NCBI RefSeq assembly: GCF_000971055.1
Contig: NZ_LARW01000062.1
Location: forward strand, 1-55,519
Source of the DNA: Sphingomonas sp. SRS2
GTDB taxonomy: Bacteria; Pseudomonadota; Alphaproteobacteria; Sphingomonadales; Sphingomonadaceae
Length of the DNA: 55,519 nucleotides
Direction: 5' to 3'
Made by a program: the position numbers and the translations under genes. A model generated the notes under the pieces. It did not search any database, was not told the DNA's origin, and saw only the letters and a program-made list of their open reading frames with translations. Below are positions 1 through 8,802 of the stretch, piece after piece (positions within the stretch are counted from its first letter, which is position 1; each line of letters opens with the position of its first letter).

Positions 1-161
1 GTCGGCAGATCACGCCATGGACTGCCCGTCCGGACAATCCATAGCACTGCCTCCAAAAATAGACGGTTGTTCCTCCCGCTTCGTCCCGGGTCGGTCGGCT
101 TACCCAGACAATGCGGTTCCATCTTTGCCCACTGGGCGTCGGTCAGTACGAAGCGTTCCAT
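1..161 (-). CDS. IS5-family transposase, N-terminal fragment (runs off window)
   Basis: Reading the minus strand from ATG at 161 gives an open frame to the window edge that begins MERFVLTDAQWAKMEPH and continues through a proline/glycine-rich linker to LFLEAVLWIVRTGSPWRDLP. This is the typical N-terminus (DUF4096-type helix-turn-helix) of IS5/IS427-type DDE transposases. Only about 53 codons are present, so the catalytic DDE residues are not visible. It is too short and partial to judge whether the element is active. Confidence 0.8.
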   Translation of the reverse strand, partial: MERFVLTDAQWAKMEPHCLGKPTDPGRSGRNNRLFLEAVLWIVRTGSPWRDLP

Positions 162-216
162 CCAAAGTGTGAATCACATCTCCCCAAAAATGTGAATCCT
201 AAATCCCCACAACCCC
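1..216 (-). mobile_element. IS5-family insertion sequence, one end (continues beyond window)
   Basis: The element is read on the minus strand. Its outer edge appears to be the GGGG at 213-216 (minus strand), next to a TA at 217-218 inside CTAG, which fits the YTAR or TA targets known for IS5-type elements. Between the edge and the transposase start lie two direct copies of TGTGAATC (168-175 and 191-198), probably part of the transposase-binding end. The other end is outside the window, so the inverted repeat cannot be confirmed. Confidence 0.6.
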
Positions 217-860
217 TAGTCGAAGCGCTCCGTGCACATCGTCATGACCTCGGCGGGTGCGCCGAGGCGCGTCATCCTGACCAGTGCGCCCTGCTTGAGA
301 TCAAGGGTCCTCTCATAGCTTCCCGCGCCGCGCGCCTTCATCGTCGCACCGATCGATCCATCAAGGTCGCGCTTCATCTTCTGGAACGCGGCGAAGCGGT
401 CCTGTGCCTTGGGATCGGTCGTCGTCACCGTCTTCACCAGGAAATCGGCCATCGCGTAGCAGCCCAACTGGGCGTCGAAGCGGCCTTCGGGAAGGGCGAT
501 CCCACTGGTCTTCTTCACCTCGGGAAAGGCCTGATCGCAGGGCGCAACCAGATCCTGCCACTTGCCGTTGGTGATATCGGCCTCGACCTCGCTCATGCGG
601 CTTACCACTGCCGAGGCGTTTTTCGTCGAGAAGCCTTCGCCTTCGATACCGGCGAGCATCGCATAGTGAATGATCCGCGTCTGGGCGTCGAAATCGAGAT
701 CGCCTTTCGTATCGGGATTCCGGAGACGCGCCTCGGCCGCGCTCACCACGGCGCAGCTCGCGGCCTTATCGATCGGATCGGCCGGCAGAGCGAGCTTCTT
801 GGGTCCGCAGGCCGACAGCATCAGGGCGCTCGCCGAAACCAGAAAAATCGCACTACGCAT
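216..860 (-). CDS. Small secreted lipoprotein of unknown function
   Basis: The 214-residue product starts with a short charged N-terminus, a hydrophobic stretch and a lipobox LSAC (Cys18), so it should be exported, lipidated and held in the outer or inner membrane. The rest is helical and polar with no domain I recognise; three further cysteines are scattered through it (in SCAVV, PCDQ and GCYAM) plus one near the end (MCTE). The start at 860 has a GGAG-like ribosome site just upstream. The stop codon TAG straddles the edge of the IS5-type element: TA belongs to the target and G to the element, so the insertion either just missed the protein or slightly altered its end. It is alone, with 111 bases before the next minus-strand gene. 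Confidence 0.8.
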   Translation of the reverse strand: MRSAIFLVSASALMLSACGPKKLALPADPIDKAASCAVVSAAEARLRNPDTKGDLDFDAQTRIIHYAMLAGIEGEGFSTKNASAVVSRMSEVEADITNGKWQDLVAPCDQAFPEVKKTSGIALPEGRFDAQLGCYAMADFLVKTVTTTDPKAQDRFAAFQKMKRDLDGSIGATMKARGAGSYERTLDLKQGALVRMTRLGAPAEVMTMCTERFD

Positions 861-954
861 CGTAACTCCTCACATCCGTCCATTACTGTACGTTTCGGAC
901 CGTCAACGGGTTCCCCTCCCGATGGGGAAACAAGATGTCGCTAAGGTGAACCAT

Positions 955-970
955 CGCCGCCTTTGCGGCG
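955..970 (-). terminator. GC-rich hairpin after the TRIC gene
   Basis: CGCCGC and GCGGCG pair around a 4-base loop directly downstream (minus strand) of the stop codon at 972-974. There is no T-run, so this is terminator-like at best. A second weaker stem, TTCCCC/GGGGAA, lies at 911-929. Confidence 0.3.
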
Positions 971-971
971 G

Positions 972-1598
972 TCAGTCGCGATAACCGGGGAGAGCGATGC
1001 CGCGAACAATCGCCAACGCACGCAGGACGAATCCTGCCGACACCGCGATGGCGGCGGCGGGAAGGAGCGGCGCCCCCATCATCGTCAGCACCACGAACAG
1101 TCCGGCGGACAGCGCCGCCGCCGTCACATATAGCTCGGGCCGCAGCAATATCGACGGCTCGCCTGCCAGCACGTCGCGGATGATTCCGCCCATACAGGCG
1201 GTTATGATGCCCATCGCCGCCGCTCCGAGCGGCGGCACGCCATAGATCAGCGCCTTCCATGATCCGAACACCGCATAGGCCGCGAGCCCCAGGCCGTCGA
1301 ACCATTCGAGCGCCTTGACCGGCCATATCCGTTGGGGGGTCACCCAGACGGCGAGCGCCGCCAGCAGGCACACCGCGAGCGCGCGATTGTCATGAATCCA
1401 GAACACCGGCGCGCCGATCAGAAGGTCGCGCAACGTGCCGCCGCCGGTGCCCGTTACCGCCGCGAAGAAGGTAAAGGTGACGATCGTCATTTGCCGCCGC
1501 GCCGCCGCAAGCGCACCGCTGACCGCGAAGATCGCGATGCCGGCGATGTCGAGCAGCGGGAGGACGGACTGCGCCATCATGAAATCGGGAAATTGCAT
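972..1598 (-). CDS. TRIC / UPF0126 family membrane channel protein
   Basis: This is a member of the bacterial TRIC (trimeric intracellular cation channel-like, UPF0126, YadS/YicG) family, an inner-membrane protein with about seven membrane segments. The family duplication is visible: a glycine-rich GTGGGTLRDLLIG motif in the first half and GGIIRDVLAGE in the second, each beginning the bent helix that lines the pore in solved TRIC structures. Length (208 residues from the ATG at 1598) matches the family. An in-frame TTG immediately precedes this ATG, and a MetMet pair six codons inside is another possible start. Homologues conduct monovalent cations; the physiological role in bacteria is not settled. 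It is divergent from the arginine operon. Confidence 0.88.
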   Translation of the reverse strand: MQFPDFMMAQSVLPLLDIAGIAIFAVSGALAAARRQMTIVTFTFFAAVTGTGGGTLRDLLIGAPVFWIHDNRALAVCLLAALAVWVTPQRIWPVKALEWFDGLGLAAYAVFGSWKALIYGVPPLGAAAMGIITACMGGIIRDVLAGEPSILLRPELYVTAAALSAGLFVVLTMMGAPLLPAAAIAVSAGFVLRALAIVRGIALPGYRD

Positions 1599-1624
1599 CA
1601 ACCGGCATGTGCGCCGAATTGCCT

Positions 1625-1640
1625 TTCGCTTTCAAGCGAA
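1625..1640. promoter_or_regulatory. Inverted repeat between divergent TRIC gene and AST operon
   Basis: TTCGCTT and AAGCGAA form a perfect 7-base inverted repeat around TC in the 113-base divergent region. Its symmetry and position suggest an operator for one or both genes, but no known regulator consensus is recognised. Confidence 0.3.
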
Positions 1641-1711
1641 GCTTCGGCCTCCGCGCGAGCAGGCTCCCGTCCCTATCTTGAAAGGCAACCGCGAACGGAT
1701 GACTATAGGCC

Positions 1712-2725
1712 ATGACCGAATCCCCGACGATCAGGATCCGCCCAGTCCGTGAGGACGATCTCGAGGCGATGCTCGCGCTGGCCGGCAGCGCGGGACCGGG
1801 GTTCACCAACTTGCCGTCCGACCGCGCGGCGATGACCGAACGGATCGCGCGCAGCAACGCGCTTCTCGCTGGCGAGGAACTCGGCGGTGCGATCATATTA
1901 GGGCTGGAAATCGGCGGCCGGATGCGCGGTTGCGGCATGATCTTTCCCCGGCTGGGCGTCGACTGGCCTTTTTACAGCTATAGGATCAGCTACACGACCC
2001 ATAGGTCGAGCATCGACGGGCGCATGGTCCGCTTCCCGGTGCTGACCCTCACCAACGATCTGGAGGATTGCGCCGAAGTCGGCGGACTGATGATCGATCC
2101 CACGCTCCTGCGGGGCGGCTATGGCCGAATGATCGCACGCAGCCGCTATTTGTTCATGGGATGCCACCGTCCGCGCTTCGGCAAGCGAGTGCTCGCGGAT
2201 CTAAGGGGCTGGAGCCAGAAGGGCGAATCGCCGTTCTGGGATGCTGTCGGCGGCCGTTTCTACGCGATGAGCTTCGCCGAGGCCGATCATATCTGTGGCA
2301 CCACGGGAAACCAGTTCATCGCGGATCTGGGGCCGCGCGCGCCGATCCACGTCAACATGCTGTCCGAGGATGCCCAGCGGGTGATCGGCGGCGTCCATGA
2401 CGATGGCCGCAAGGCGCTGAGCCTGCTGGTCGAGGAAGGCTTTCGCGACGAAGGCTATGTCGACATCTTCGATGCAGGTGTGACGATGGTGGCCATGATC
2501 GACGATCTGCGCGCGATCCGCGACCTGCGCCACGCGGTGTTCGCGCGCGCCGACGACGGCGACAGCCTGCGCGACCATCTCATCACCCGGGGCAGCGGCG
2601 CGGATTTCTGCTGCACGCTTGGATCGATCGAAATCGCCGGCGGCGGCCAGGCGGCGACCGACCGGGCGAGCGCGGCGATGCTTGGCCTGTCCGACGGCGA
2701 ACGCTTCAGCTATCTGGCGCTATGA
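1712..2725 (+). CDS. Arginine/ornithine N-succinyltransferase, divergent first copy
   Basis: The 337-residue protein belongs to the AstA family (GNAT fold), which transfers succinyl from succinyl-CoA to the alpha-amino group of arginine, step 1 of the AST pathway. Family landmarks are present in order: [16 protein letters not shown] at the start, GPGFTNLP, a central [28 protein letters not shown] corresponding to the acyl-CoA region (quoted in part: [12 protein letters not shown]), [12 protein letters not shown], and VDIFDAG near residue 255. It differs clearly from the second copy at 4066: it lacks the usual EDS-TG-I-G segment and has an unusual C-terminus. Pseudomonas uses two paralogous subunits (AruF, AruG), so a hetero-oligomer is a reasonable inference. 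First gene of the operon; overlaps astB by 4 bases. Confidence 0.85.
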   Translation: MTESPTIRIRPVREDDLEAMLALAGSAGPGFTNLPSDRAAMTERIARSNALLAGEELGGAIILGLEIGGRMRGCGMIFPRLGVDWPFYSYRISYTTHRSSIDGRMVRFPVLTLTNDLEDCAEVGGLMIDPTLLRGGYGRMIARSRYLFMGCHRPRFGKRVLADLRGWSQKGESPFWDAVGGRFYAMSFAEADHICGTTGNQFIADLGPRAPIHVNMLSEDAQRVIGGVHDDGRKALSLLVEEGFRDEGYVDIFDAGVTMVAMIDDLRAIRDLRHAVFARADDGDSLRDHLITRGSGADFCCTLGSIEIAGGGQAATDRASAAMLGLSDGERFSYLAL

Positions 2726-3996
2726 CCACGACCGAAATCAATTTCGACGGGCTGATCGGTCCGATGCATAATTATGCCGGGCTTTCCGCCGGCAATGTCG
2801 CGAGCGCGAGCAATGCCGGCGCGGTATCGCAGCCCCGCGCCGCCGCGTTGCAGGGCCTCGCCAAGATGAAGCGGCTGATGGACCTTGGGCTGACCCAGGG
2901 CTTCATCCCCCCGCCCCGCCGCCCGGCGCTCGCGGCGTTGCGCGGCCTGGGCTTCGCGGGTGACGACAAGGCTGTGCTGGCGCGTGCCGCCGCGGAGGAT
3001 CCGGTCCTGTTCAACAACGCCTGCTCGGCGTCGGCGATGTGGGCGGCCAATGCTGCAACCGTGATCGCCGGGGCGGACAGCGGCGATGGCCGAATCCACC
3101 TCGTCACCGCCAATCTCTCAACGATGCTCCACCGAAGCTTCGAGGCTCCCGACACCTTCGCGATGCTGCGCACGATCTTCGGCGACGAGCGGCATTTCGC
3201 GGTCCATCCGGCGCTGCCGGGCACGCAGCATTTCAGCGACGAGGGCGCGGCAAATCACATGCGGCTGACGGCGCAGCATGGCGCGCGCGGACTCAACATC
3301 TTCGTCCATGGCGCTTCACGGGGCAGCCGCAACCCCGAACGCCAGGCACGTCGCGCGGGCGAAGCGGTGTCGCGTCTTGCCAGGATCGATGGCTTTCATA
3401 CGCTGCAATCACAGGCCGCGATCGAAGCCGGCGCCTTCCATAATGACGTGGTCGCGGTCGCCAATGAAAATGTGCTGCTCGCCCATGCTGCGGCTTTCGA
3501 GGATCGTGACGGCCTGCTCGCGGCGGCGGCGCGTGCGGTGCCCGATTTCGTGCCGGTCGAGGTCGACAGCATCACCCTCGACGATGCGATCCGTTCCTAT
3601 CTGTTCAATTCGCAGCTCGTCACTTTGCCTGACGGGACAATGGCGCTGATCCTGCCGGGCGAAGCGCAGGGCAATGAGCGCGTCTGGAAGGCGATCGAGA
3701 CGATCGTCGCCGGCAATAATCCGATCGCCCAGGCGATCGTCGTCGATGTACGAGAGAGCATGCGCAACGGCGGCGGCCCCGCCTGCCTGCGCCTGCGGGT
3801 CCCAGTAAGCGACGCCGCGCTTGGCGGTATCGATCCCCGCTTTCTGCTCGACGAACGCCGCTGGGCCGCGCTCTGCGCACTGGTCGAACGGCATTGGCCC
3901 GAGAAGATCGACTCCCGCGACCTGCCCGATCCGGCGCTGTGGGAAAGCGCCCTGGCCGCCCATGACGCGCTGGATGCGCTGCTGCGCGACATTTGA
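2722..3996 (+). CDS. astB: N-succinylarginine dihydrolase
   Basis: AstB hydrolyses N2-succinylarginine to N2-succinylornithine, releasing ammonia and carbon dioxide, step 2 of arginine succinyltransferase catabolism in the cytoplasm. The protein opens with the family signature [18 protein letters not shown] and GNVAS, and has [12 protein letters not shown] near its end, where Cys355 is in the position of the catalytic cysteine of this amidinotransferase-fold family. Length of 424 residues is slightly short of the usual 440-450 but both ends are complete. The ATG lies in an ATGA overlap with the preceding succinyltransferase, indicating translational coupling. A 69-base gap follows before the second succinyltransferase. 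Confidence 0.95.
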   Translation: MTTTEINFDGLIGPMHNYAGLSAGNVASASNAGAVSQPRAAALQGLAKMKRLMDLGLTQGFIPPPRRPALAALRGLGFAGDDKAVLARAAAEDPVLFNNACSASAMWAANAATVIAGADSGDGRIHLVTANLSTMLHRSFEAPDTFAMLRTIFGDERHFAVHPALPGTQHFSDEGAANHMRLTAQHGARGLNIFVHGASRGSRNPERQARRAGEAVSRLARIDGFHTLQSQAAIEAGAFHNDVVAVANENVLLAHAAAFEDRDGLLAAAARAVPDFVPVEVDSITLDDAIRSYLFNSQLVTLPDGTMALILPGEAQGNERVWKAIETIVAGNNPIAQAIVVDVRESMRNGGGPACLRLRVPVSDAALGGIDPRFLLDERRWAALCALVERHWPEKIDSRDLPDPALWESALAAHDALDALLRDI

Positions 3997-4009
3997 ACTT
4001 GGCGGGGGA

Positions 4010-4066
4010 ATGTCGCACAAGGCGATGATGGCTTTCCATCTCCAGACTTATCCGCAGGCACGCTGA
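4010..4066 (+). CDS. Possible 18-codon ORF coupled to the second astA
   Basis: An ATG just after a GGGGGA stretch opens an 18-residue frame ending in TGA at 4064-4066, which overlaps the ATG of the downstream gene as TGATG. The encoded peptide MSHKAMMAFHLQTYPQAR has no recognisable domain. The purine stretch is too close to the ATG for an ideal ribosome site, so this may be a chance frame; its only argument is the exact stop/start coupling. Confidence 0.2.
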   Translation: MSHKAMMAFHLQTYPQAR

Positions 4067-5070
4067 TGCTGGTCGTCCGCCCCGCCGGCCCTGCCGATCT
4101 CGACTCGCTGATGGAACTCGCGGTCCTGTCGGGACGCGGCTTCACCAGCCTGCCCGAGGACGAGGCGACGTTGCTCGACCGGCTCACCCTTTCCGAAGCC
4201 AGCTTCACCGGCGCGATCGGCCCGCGCGAAGCCTGGTACACGCTGATGCTCGAAGACAGCGACACCGGGCGGATCGAAGGGATCGCCGGCGTCCGCGCCG
4301 CGGTCGGCGTTACGCGGCCGCATTTTTCCTTCCGGGTGATGACGCTCGCGCAATTTTCCTCGGCGATCGGGACGCGCTTCGATCATCAGGCGCTGGTGCT
4401 GGTCAACGAATGTTCGGGCTGGACCGAGGTCGGCTCGCTCTATCTGCGGCCCGAGCGGCGTTCGGGCGGCGCGGGAAGCCTGCTCGCCCGATCGCGCTAC
4501 ATGCTGATCGGAGTCGAGCGCGCGCGTTTTTCGGAAACGGTGATGGCCGAACTGCGCGGCTATTTCGCGCCGGACGGGGTTTGTCCCTTCTGGGAAGGCG
4601 TCGCGAGCAAATTCTTCCGTCTGCCATTCGAGCAGGCCGACCATATGGTCATGTCTACCGATGGCCAGTTCATCCTCGACCTGGCGCCACGCCACCCGAT
4701 CTATGTCGAGTTGATCGACCAGGCCGCGCATGAGGCGATCGGGCGCGTCCATGTCGAAGGCGAGGCAGCGCGGGCGATGCTCGAACATGAGGGTTTCCGC
4801 GGTTCGGGGCTGATCGACATCTTCGACGGCGGCCCGACCTATTCGGTGCCGCGCGACGCGATCACCACGATCGAACGCACCAGTCCGCTGGCGCTGGTGC
4901 AGGGTAATCCGGTCGAGGCGCCCGAGCGGCTCGTCTCCACGGCGTCGATTGAAGGATTTCGTGCGACCCGCGCCAAGGTGCGGATCGAACATGATACGGC
5001 GATGGTCGATGCCGCCGCGCTCGATGCGCTGCGGCTTAAGCCGGGTGAGCTTGTGAGGGTTAGACAATGA
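4066..5070 (+). CDS. astA: Arginine N-succinyltransferase, canonical copy
   Basis: This 334-residue protein is the closer match to enterobacterial AstA: VVRPAGPADLDSLMELA, RGFTSLPEDEATL, LEDSDTGRIEGIAG, a central SLYLRPERRSGGAGSLLARS (acyl-CoA region), FWEGVASKFFRLPF, HPIYVELI and LIDIFDGGPT. It should transfer succinyl from succinyl-CoA to arginine. It is the third large gene of the AST operon, overlaps astD by 4 bases (ATGA) and is preceded by a possible 18-codon coupled frame. Together with the divergent paralogue at 1712 it gives the operon two succinyltransferases, as in the Pseudomonas aruFG arrangement, but here the two genes are separated by astB rather than adjacent. Confidence 0.92.
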   Translation: MLVVRPAGPADLDSLMELAVLSGRGFTSLPEDEATLLDRLTLSEASFTGAIGPREAWYTLMLEDSDTGRIEGIAGVRAAVGVTRPHFSFRVMTLAQFSSAIGTRFDHQALVLVNECSGWTEVGSLYLRPERRSGGAGSLLARSRYMLIGVERARFSETVMAELRGYFAPDGVCPFWEGVASKFFRLPFEQADHMVMSTDGQFILDLAPRHPIYVELIDQAAHEAIGRVHVEGEAARAMLEHEGFRGSGLIDIFDGGPTYSVPRDAITTIERTSPLALVQGNPVEAPERLVSTASIEGFRATRAKVRIEHDTAMVDAAALDALRLKPGELVRVRQ

Positions 5071-6470
5071 TGCAGTCGATCGATCCGGCAACCGGCCAGG
5101 CGATCTGGGAAGGCGAGGAAACCGCGACCGGCGCGATTCCGGCGATGGTCGAACGCGCCCGCGCGGCGCTGCCCGCCTGGGCGGCAAGGAGCGTCGACGA
5201 GCGCGTCGCAATCCTCAAGGCCTATGCCGAGACGCTCAAGGCGCGCAGCGAGGATATCGCCCGCGACGTGGCGCGCGAAACCGGCAAGCCGCTGTGGGAA
5301 ACCCGCACCGAGATCGCATCGATGGTCGGCAAGGTCGGCATCTCGATCACTGCCCAGGCCGAGCGCGCGGGCAGCCGATCGGCGGAGATGGCGTTCGGGC
5401 GGGCCGTGCTGCGCCACAAACCGCATGGCGTGATGGCGGTGCTGGGCCCTTATAATTTCCCGGGCCACCTGCCGAACGGTCATATCGTCCCCGCGCTGCT
5501 CGCCGGCAATACGGTGCTGTTCAAACCGTCGGAGGAAACACCGCTCACCGGGCAGCACCTGACCCGCGCGCTGCATGATGCCGGCGTGCCGGAACATGTC
5601 TTCCAGATCGTTCAGGGCGGTCGCGACCAGGGCGCGGCGCTGATCGCCGCCGATATCGACGGGCTTCTCTTCACCGGCGCTGCGACCACCGGCGCGCATT
5701 TCCGCCGCGTGATGATCGATCGGCCGCACGTCATCCTCGCGCTCGAACTCGGCGGCAACAACCCGCTGATCGCCTGGGGCGACGCCGACGCATCGGCGGC
5801 GGCGATCGTCCAGTCGGCGTTCATCACCACCGGCCAGCGTTGCTCCTGCGCACGCCGCCTGATCGTGCCCGAGGGCGTGGAGGGCAACGCGATCATCGAG
5901 GCGACCCATACCCTTGCCTCGCGGCTGCGGATCGGCGCGTGGGACGATGCGGACGAACCCTATATGGGCCCGCTGATCTCGACGCGCGCCGCGCAGAATG
6001 CGATCGATGCGGTGTCGGCGCTCAAGGCCCAGGGCGCGAAGCCGCTGCTGCCCTTCGAGCGGCTCGAACGCAGCGACGCCTTCGTCACTCCGGCGATCTA
6101 TGACGTGACCGGTATCGACGTGCCTGACGCGGAGATTTTCGCCCCGGTGCTGCAGGTGACGCGCGTTCCCGATTTCGACGCCGCGATTGCGGCTGCCAAC
6201 GCCACCAGCTTCGGGCTCTCGGCGGGCCTGCTCAGCGACGACCCGGCGTTGTGGCAGCGTTTCGTGAACGAATCGCGCGCGGGCGTGGTGAACTGGAACC
6301 GGCCGACCACCGGCGCGGCGGGGAACATGCCTTTTGGCGGTCTCGGCCAATCGGGCAACCATCGCCCCAGCGCCTATTATGCCGCCGATTACTGCGCCTA
6401 TCCGGTCGCGAGCTTCGAGGCCGAGGCGATCGCCGACCTTAGCAGCGAGCTGACGGGGCGGATATTGTGA
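5067..6470 (+). CDS. astD: Succinylglutamate-semialdehyde dehydrogenase
   Basis: AstD oxidises N-succinylglutamate 5-semialdehyde to N-succinylglutamate with NAD+, step 4 of the pathway. It is an aldehyde dehydrogenase superfamily member with the expected landmarks: GPYNFPGHLPNGHI near residue 128, the general base in LELGGNNPL (Glu227), and the nucleophile in TTGQRCSCARRL (Cys259). The N-terminus IDPATGQAIWEGEE and the C-terminal MPFGGLGQSGNHRPSAYYAADYC are typical of the AstD subfamily rather than of other dehydrogenases. Length 467 is slightly below the usual 485-490. Starts inside the end of astA (ATGA) and ends inside the M20 hydrolase start (GTGA). Confidence 0.94.
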   Translation: MMQSIDPATGQAIWEGEETATGAIPAMVERARAALPAWAARSVDERVAILKAYAETLKARSEDIARDVARETGKPLWETRTEIASMVGKVGISITAQAERAGSRSAEMAFGRAVLRHKPHGVMAVLGPYNFPGHLPNGHIVPALLAGNTVLFKPSEETPLTGQHLTRALHDAGVPEHVFQIVQGGRDQGAALIAADIDGLLFTGAATTGAHFRRVMIDRPHVILALELGGNNPLIAWGDADASAAAIVQSAFITTGQRCSCARRLIVPEGVEGNAIIEATHTLASRLRIGAWDDADEPYMGPLISTRAAQNAIDAVSALKAQGAKPLLPFERLERSDAFVTPAIYDVTGIDVPDAEIFAPVLQVTRVPDFDAAIAAANATSFGLSAGLLSDDPALWQRFVNESRAGVVNWNRPTTGAAGNMPFGGLGQSGNHRPSAYYAADYCAYPVASFEAEAIADLSSELTGRIL

Positions 6471-7669
6471 TCGACCAGCACCGCGCCGCACTCGACGCCG
6501 CTGTCGCGGCGCCGATGCTGGCGCAGGTGCGCGCCTGGAGCGCGGTCAACAGCGGGTCACGCAATCTCGACGGCCTGAAGGTCATCGCCGGGACACTGGC
6601 CGACGCTTTCGCGATATTGCCGGGTGATGTGGCATTGCTCGATCCGGCGCCGGGCGAGGAGGTCGATCGCGCGGGCAAGTCCAACGCCATTGCCTTCGGC
6701 CGGAATCTTCATGTCCGCGTCCGGCCACAGGCGCCTGTCCAGCTGCTGCTTACCGGCCATATGGATACGGTCTACGCGATCGATCACCGGTTCCAGACGC
6801 TCACCGATATCGACGGCGGAGCGGTGATCAACGGTCCCGGCGTCGCCGATATGAAAGGCGGCATCGCGCTGATGCTGGCGGCGCTCGCTGCGCTGGAGGC
6901 CTCCCCGCTGGCCGAACGGATCGGCTATGAGGTGATCGTCAATTCCGACGAGGAGATCGGCTCGCCCGGCTCCGCCCTGCTGCTCGCCGAACGCGCACGG
7001 GGAAAGCTCGCCGCGCTGACCTATGAGCCCTCCGCGCTTCCCGACGGCACATTGGCGGGCGCGCGCCCCGGCAGCGGCAATTTCTCGATCGTTATCACGG
7101 GGCGCTCGGCACATGCCGGGCGCAATCCAGAGGACGGGCGCAACGCGATCGTCGCGGCAGGCGATCTGGCGCTGCGGCTGTCGCGGGCACGGCGGGCGGG
7201 CCTGTCGATCAATCCTGCAAGGATCGACGGCGGCGGGCCCAACAATGTCGTGCCGGACCAGGCGGTGTTGCGCGTCAACCTGCGCCCCGCTTTGCCCGAG
7301 GATCAGCTGGCGGCGCAGGCGCTGCTCGACGATCTGATCCGGGCTATTGCCGCAGAGCATGACGTATCGGTCCACATCCATGGCGGCTTTGGCCGTCCAC
7401 CCAAGCCGATCGACGACAAAGCCGCGCGCCTGTTCGCGCTGGTCGAGGAAAGCGCGGCGCTGCTCGGCCGGCCAATCACCCACAAGGCCAGCGGCGGCGT
7501 GTGCGACGGCAACAACATCGCCGCCTGTGGCGTGCCGGTGGTCGACACGATGGGCGCGCGCGGCGGTGCGATCCATTCGCCCGACGAATATCTGATCGTC
7601 GAGAGCCTCGCCGAACGGGCTCAGCTCTCGACGCTCGTCATGCTCAGGCTCGCCGAACAGGGTTTATAA
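6467..7669 (+). CDS. M20-family metallohydrolase, candidate succinylglutamate desuccinylase
   Basis: A 400-residue zinc hydrolase of the M20 (ArgE/carboxypeptidase G2/DapE) superfamily. Metal and catalytic motifs are intact: LLTGHMDTVYA (His98, Asp100), PGVADMKGG (Asp128), NSDEEIGSPGS (Glu162 catalytic, Glu163 metal), the dimerisation-domain RSAHAG-NPEDGRNAI, and GGAIHSPDEY at the end supplying the last histidine. The GTG start overlaps the astD stop by 4 bases, so it is translated with the AST operon. The last AST step, succinylglutamate to glutamate plus succinate, is normally done by AstE, an M14-type zinc enzyme that is absent here. I infer, without proof, that this M20 enzyme fills that role; a carboxypeptidase G2-like activity on other N-acyl glutamates is the alternative. 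Confidence 0.85.
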   Translation: MIDQHRAALDAAVAAPMLAQVRAWSAVNSGSRNLDGLKVIAGTLADAFAILPGDVALLDPAPGEEVDRAGKSNAIAFGRNLHVRVRPQAPVQLLLTGHMDTVYAIDHRFQTLTDIDGGAVINGPGVADMKGGIALMLAALAALEASPLAERIGYEVIVNSDEEIGSPGSALLLAERARGKLAALTYEPSALPDGTLAGARPGSGNFSIVITGRSAHAGRNPEDGRNAIVAAGDLALRLSRARRAGLSINPARIDGGGPNNVVPDQAVLRVNLRPALPEDQLAAQALLDDLIRAIAAEHDVSVHIHGGFGRPPKPIDDKAARLFALVEESAALLGRPITHKASGGVCDGNNIAACGVPVVDTMGARGGAIHSPDEYLIVESLAERAQLSTLVMLRLAEQGL

Positions 7670-7689
7670 CGTCAGCCGGCGGCAGACGA

Positions 7690-8772
7690 TCATGGATTGA
7701 GCTTCAGCGCGTTTATGACCGCGTCCCAGGCTACCAGCTTGAAGTTCTGCGCCTTGGGCATGTTGTCGCCATCCTGGGCGATGAACAGACCGCCGGGATA
7801 GCCAGGGCCGAAATCGCCGAGTTCGAGAGCGATGCCATCGGTCTCGCTGGTTTCCCCGAAGCGGCCCGCGCCGATCCGGAAGCGGCCGGCGAAGAGGCCG
7901 TCTTCCAGGCGGTAGAGCGCATAGGCGTTGTCGCCCTGGCTCGATACGACCAGCCAGCCTCCCTTGTCGCCAATCGGGGCGAGCGCCAGTCCCTCGACAT
8001 CGGCGACCAGATTCGCGCCATCGACTTTGGCGATCGAGGTCGCGGCGGTCGATCCCGTCGGTGCGGCGTCGAAGCGCCACAGGCCGACATTCTCCTCCGC
8101 GACATACAGCATGTTGGTCCGGGGATCGACGGCGCAGCCTTCGGACTGGGTGGCAAGCTTCATCGTGCGCACGATCGCGCCGGCGGGCGCAGTTCCGGAC
8201 AGGTCCAGCGCCACCTGAGCGATGGTCCCGTCCTTTGCGACCATATAGACGTGCACCGCCCCACCCTGCGGCGCGAGGCACAGGCCATAGGCTTCGCCGG
8301 CCCCGGCAGCCACGGTGCCTAGCAGCCTGAGCGTCGCCGCAGCGGTGTCGAGTTCGAACAGCGCGATCCGTGCGTTCAGGGGATCGTTGCGATCCGAAGC
8401 CGCGACCAGGACGCCCGGCCTCCCACCGATCAGGGTGGTGATCAGGTCGACATTGTTGACCCGGCCGGCATCGATGAAATGACGCTGGCGGCCGCTAAGG
8501 TCATAGACATTCAGACCCGCCTTTTTGTCGGTACCGACGATCAGGCTGCGCGCCGGATCGCGCGGGTCGCGCCAGATTGCGGGATCGTCCGCCGCATCCG
8601 CATTGGCGGTGGCGACCGCATCGGTCTCTCCGGCCGCCGTCACCGCCGGCGCGGGTGCGCGCGCCGCAACCTCTGCCCAGCTTGGCGTGCGTGCAGTGCA
8701 TCCCGGCAGGAGCAGCGCGAAAAAGCCGGCCATTGTCACTGATCTGAAAACTGTCTGTCTGCGTAGCGTCAT
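7690..8772 (-). CDS. phy: Beta-propeller phytase (3-phytase), exported
   Basis: Beta-propeller phytases release phosphate from phytate (inositol hexakisphosphate) in the presence of calcium, outside the cytoplasm. The 360-residue product has a signal sequence with a cysteine at the end of the hydrophobic segment (LLLPGC), suggesting a lipoprotein. It shows the family hallmarks DAADDPAIWRDP near the start of the propeller, SLIVGTDKKAGLNVYDLSG, NNVDL, a mid-propeller YVAEENVGLWRFDA, a DVEGLAL metal-site strand and GETSETDGIAL before the final blade. I chose the ATG at 8772, not the frame opening farther upstream, because it starts a proper signal peptide. It is divergent from the TonB receptor at 8840 with 67 bases between them. 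Confidence 0.9.
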   Translation of the reverse strand: MTLRRQTVFRSVTMAGFFALLLPGCTARTPSWAEVAARAPAPAVTAAGETDAVATANADAADDPAIWRDPRDPARSLIVGTDKKAGLNVYDLSGRQRHFIDAGRVNNVDLITTLIGGRPGVLVAASDRNDPLNARIALFELDTAAATLRLLGTVAAGAGEAYGLCLAPQGGAVHVYMVAKDGTIAQVALDLSGTAPAGAIVRTMKLATQSEGCAVDPRTNMLYVAEENVGLWRFDAAPTGSTAATSIAKVDGANLVADVEGLALAPIGDKGGWLVVSSQGDNAYALYRLEDGLFAGRFRIGAGRFGETSETDGIALELGDFGPGYPGGLFIAQDGDNMPKAQNFKLVAWDAVINALKLNP

Positions 8773-8802
8773 CACGGTCCTCCAACTGTCCGCCGACTCG
8801 CA

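Noticed and set aside
911-929. TTCCCC/GGGGAA hairpin as a terminator
   Set aside because: Short stem with no T-run; kept only as a remark.
4839-6491. A 550-codon minus-strand frame over astD
   Set aside because: Antisense shadow of a well supported dehydrogenase; no domain.
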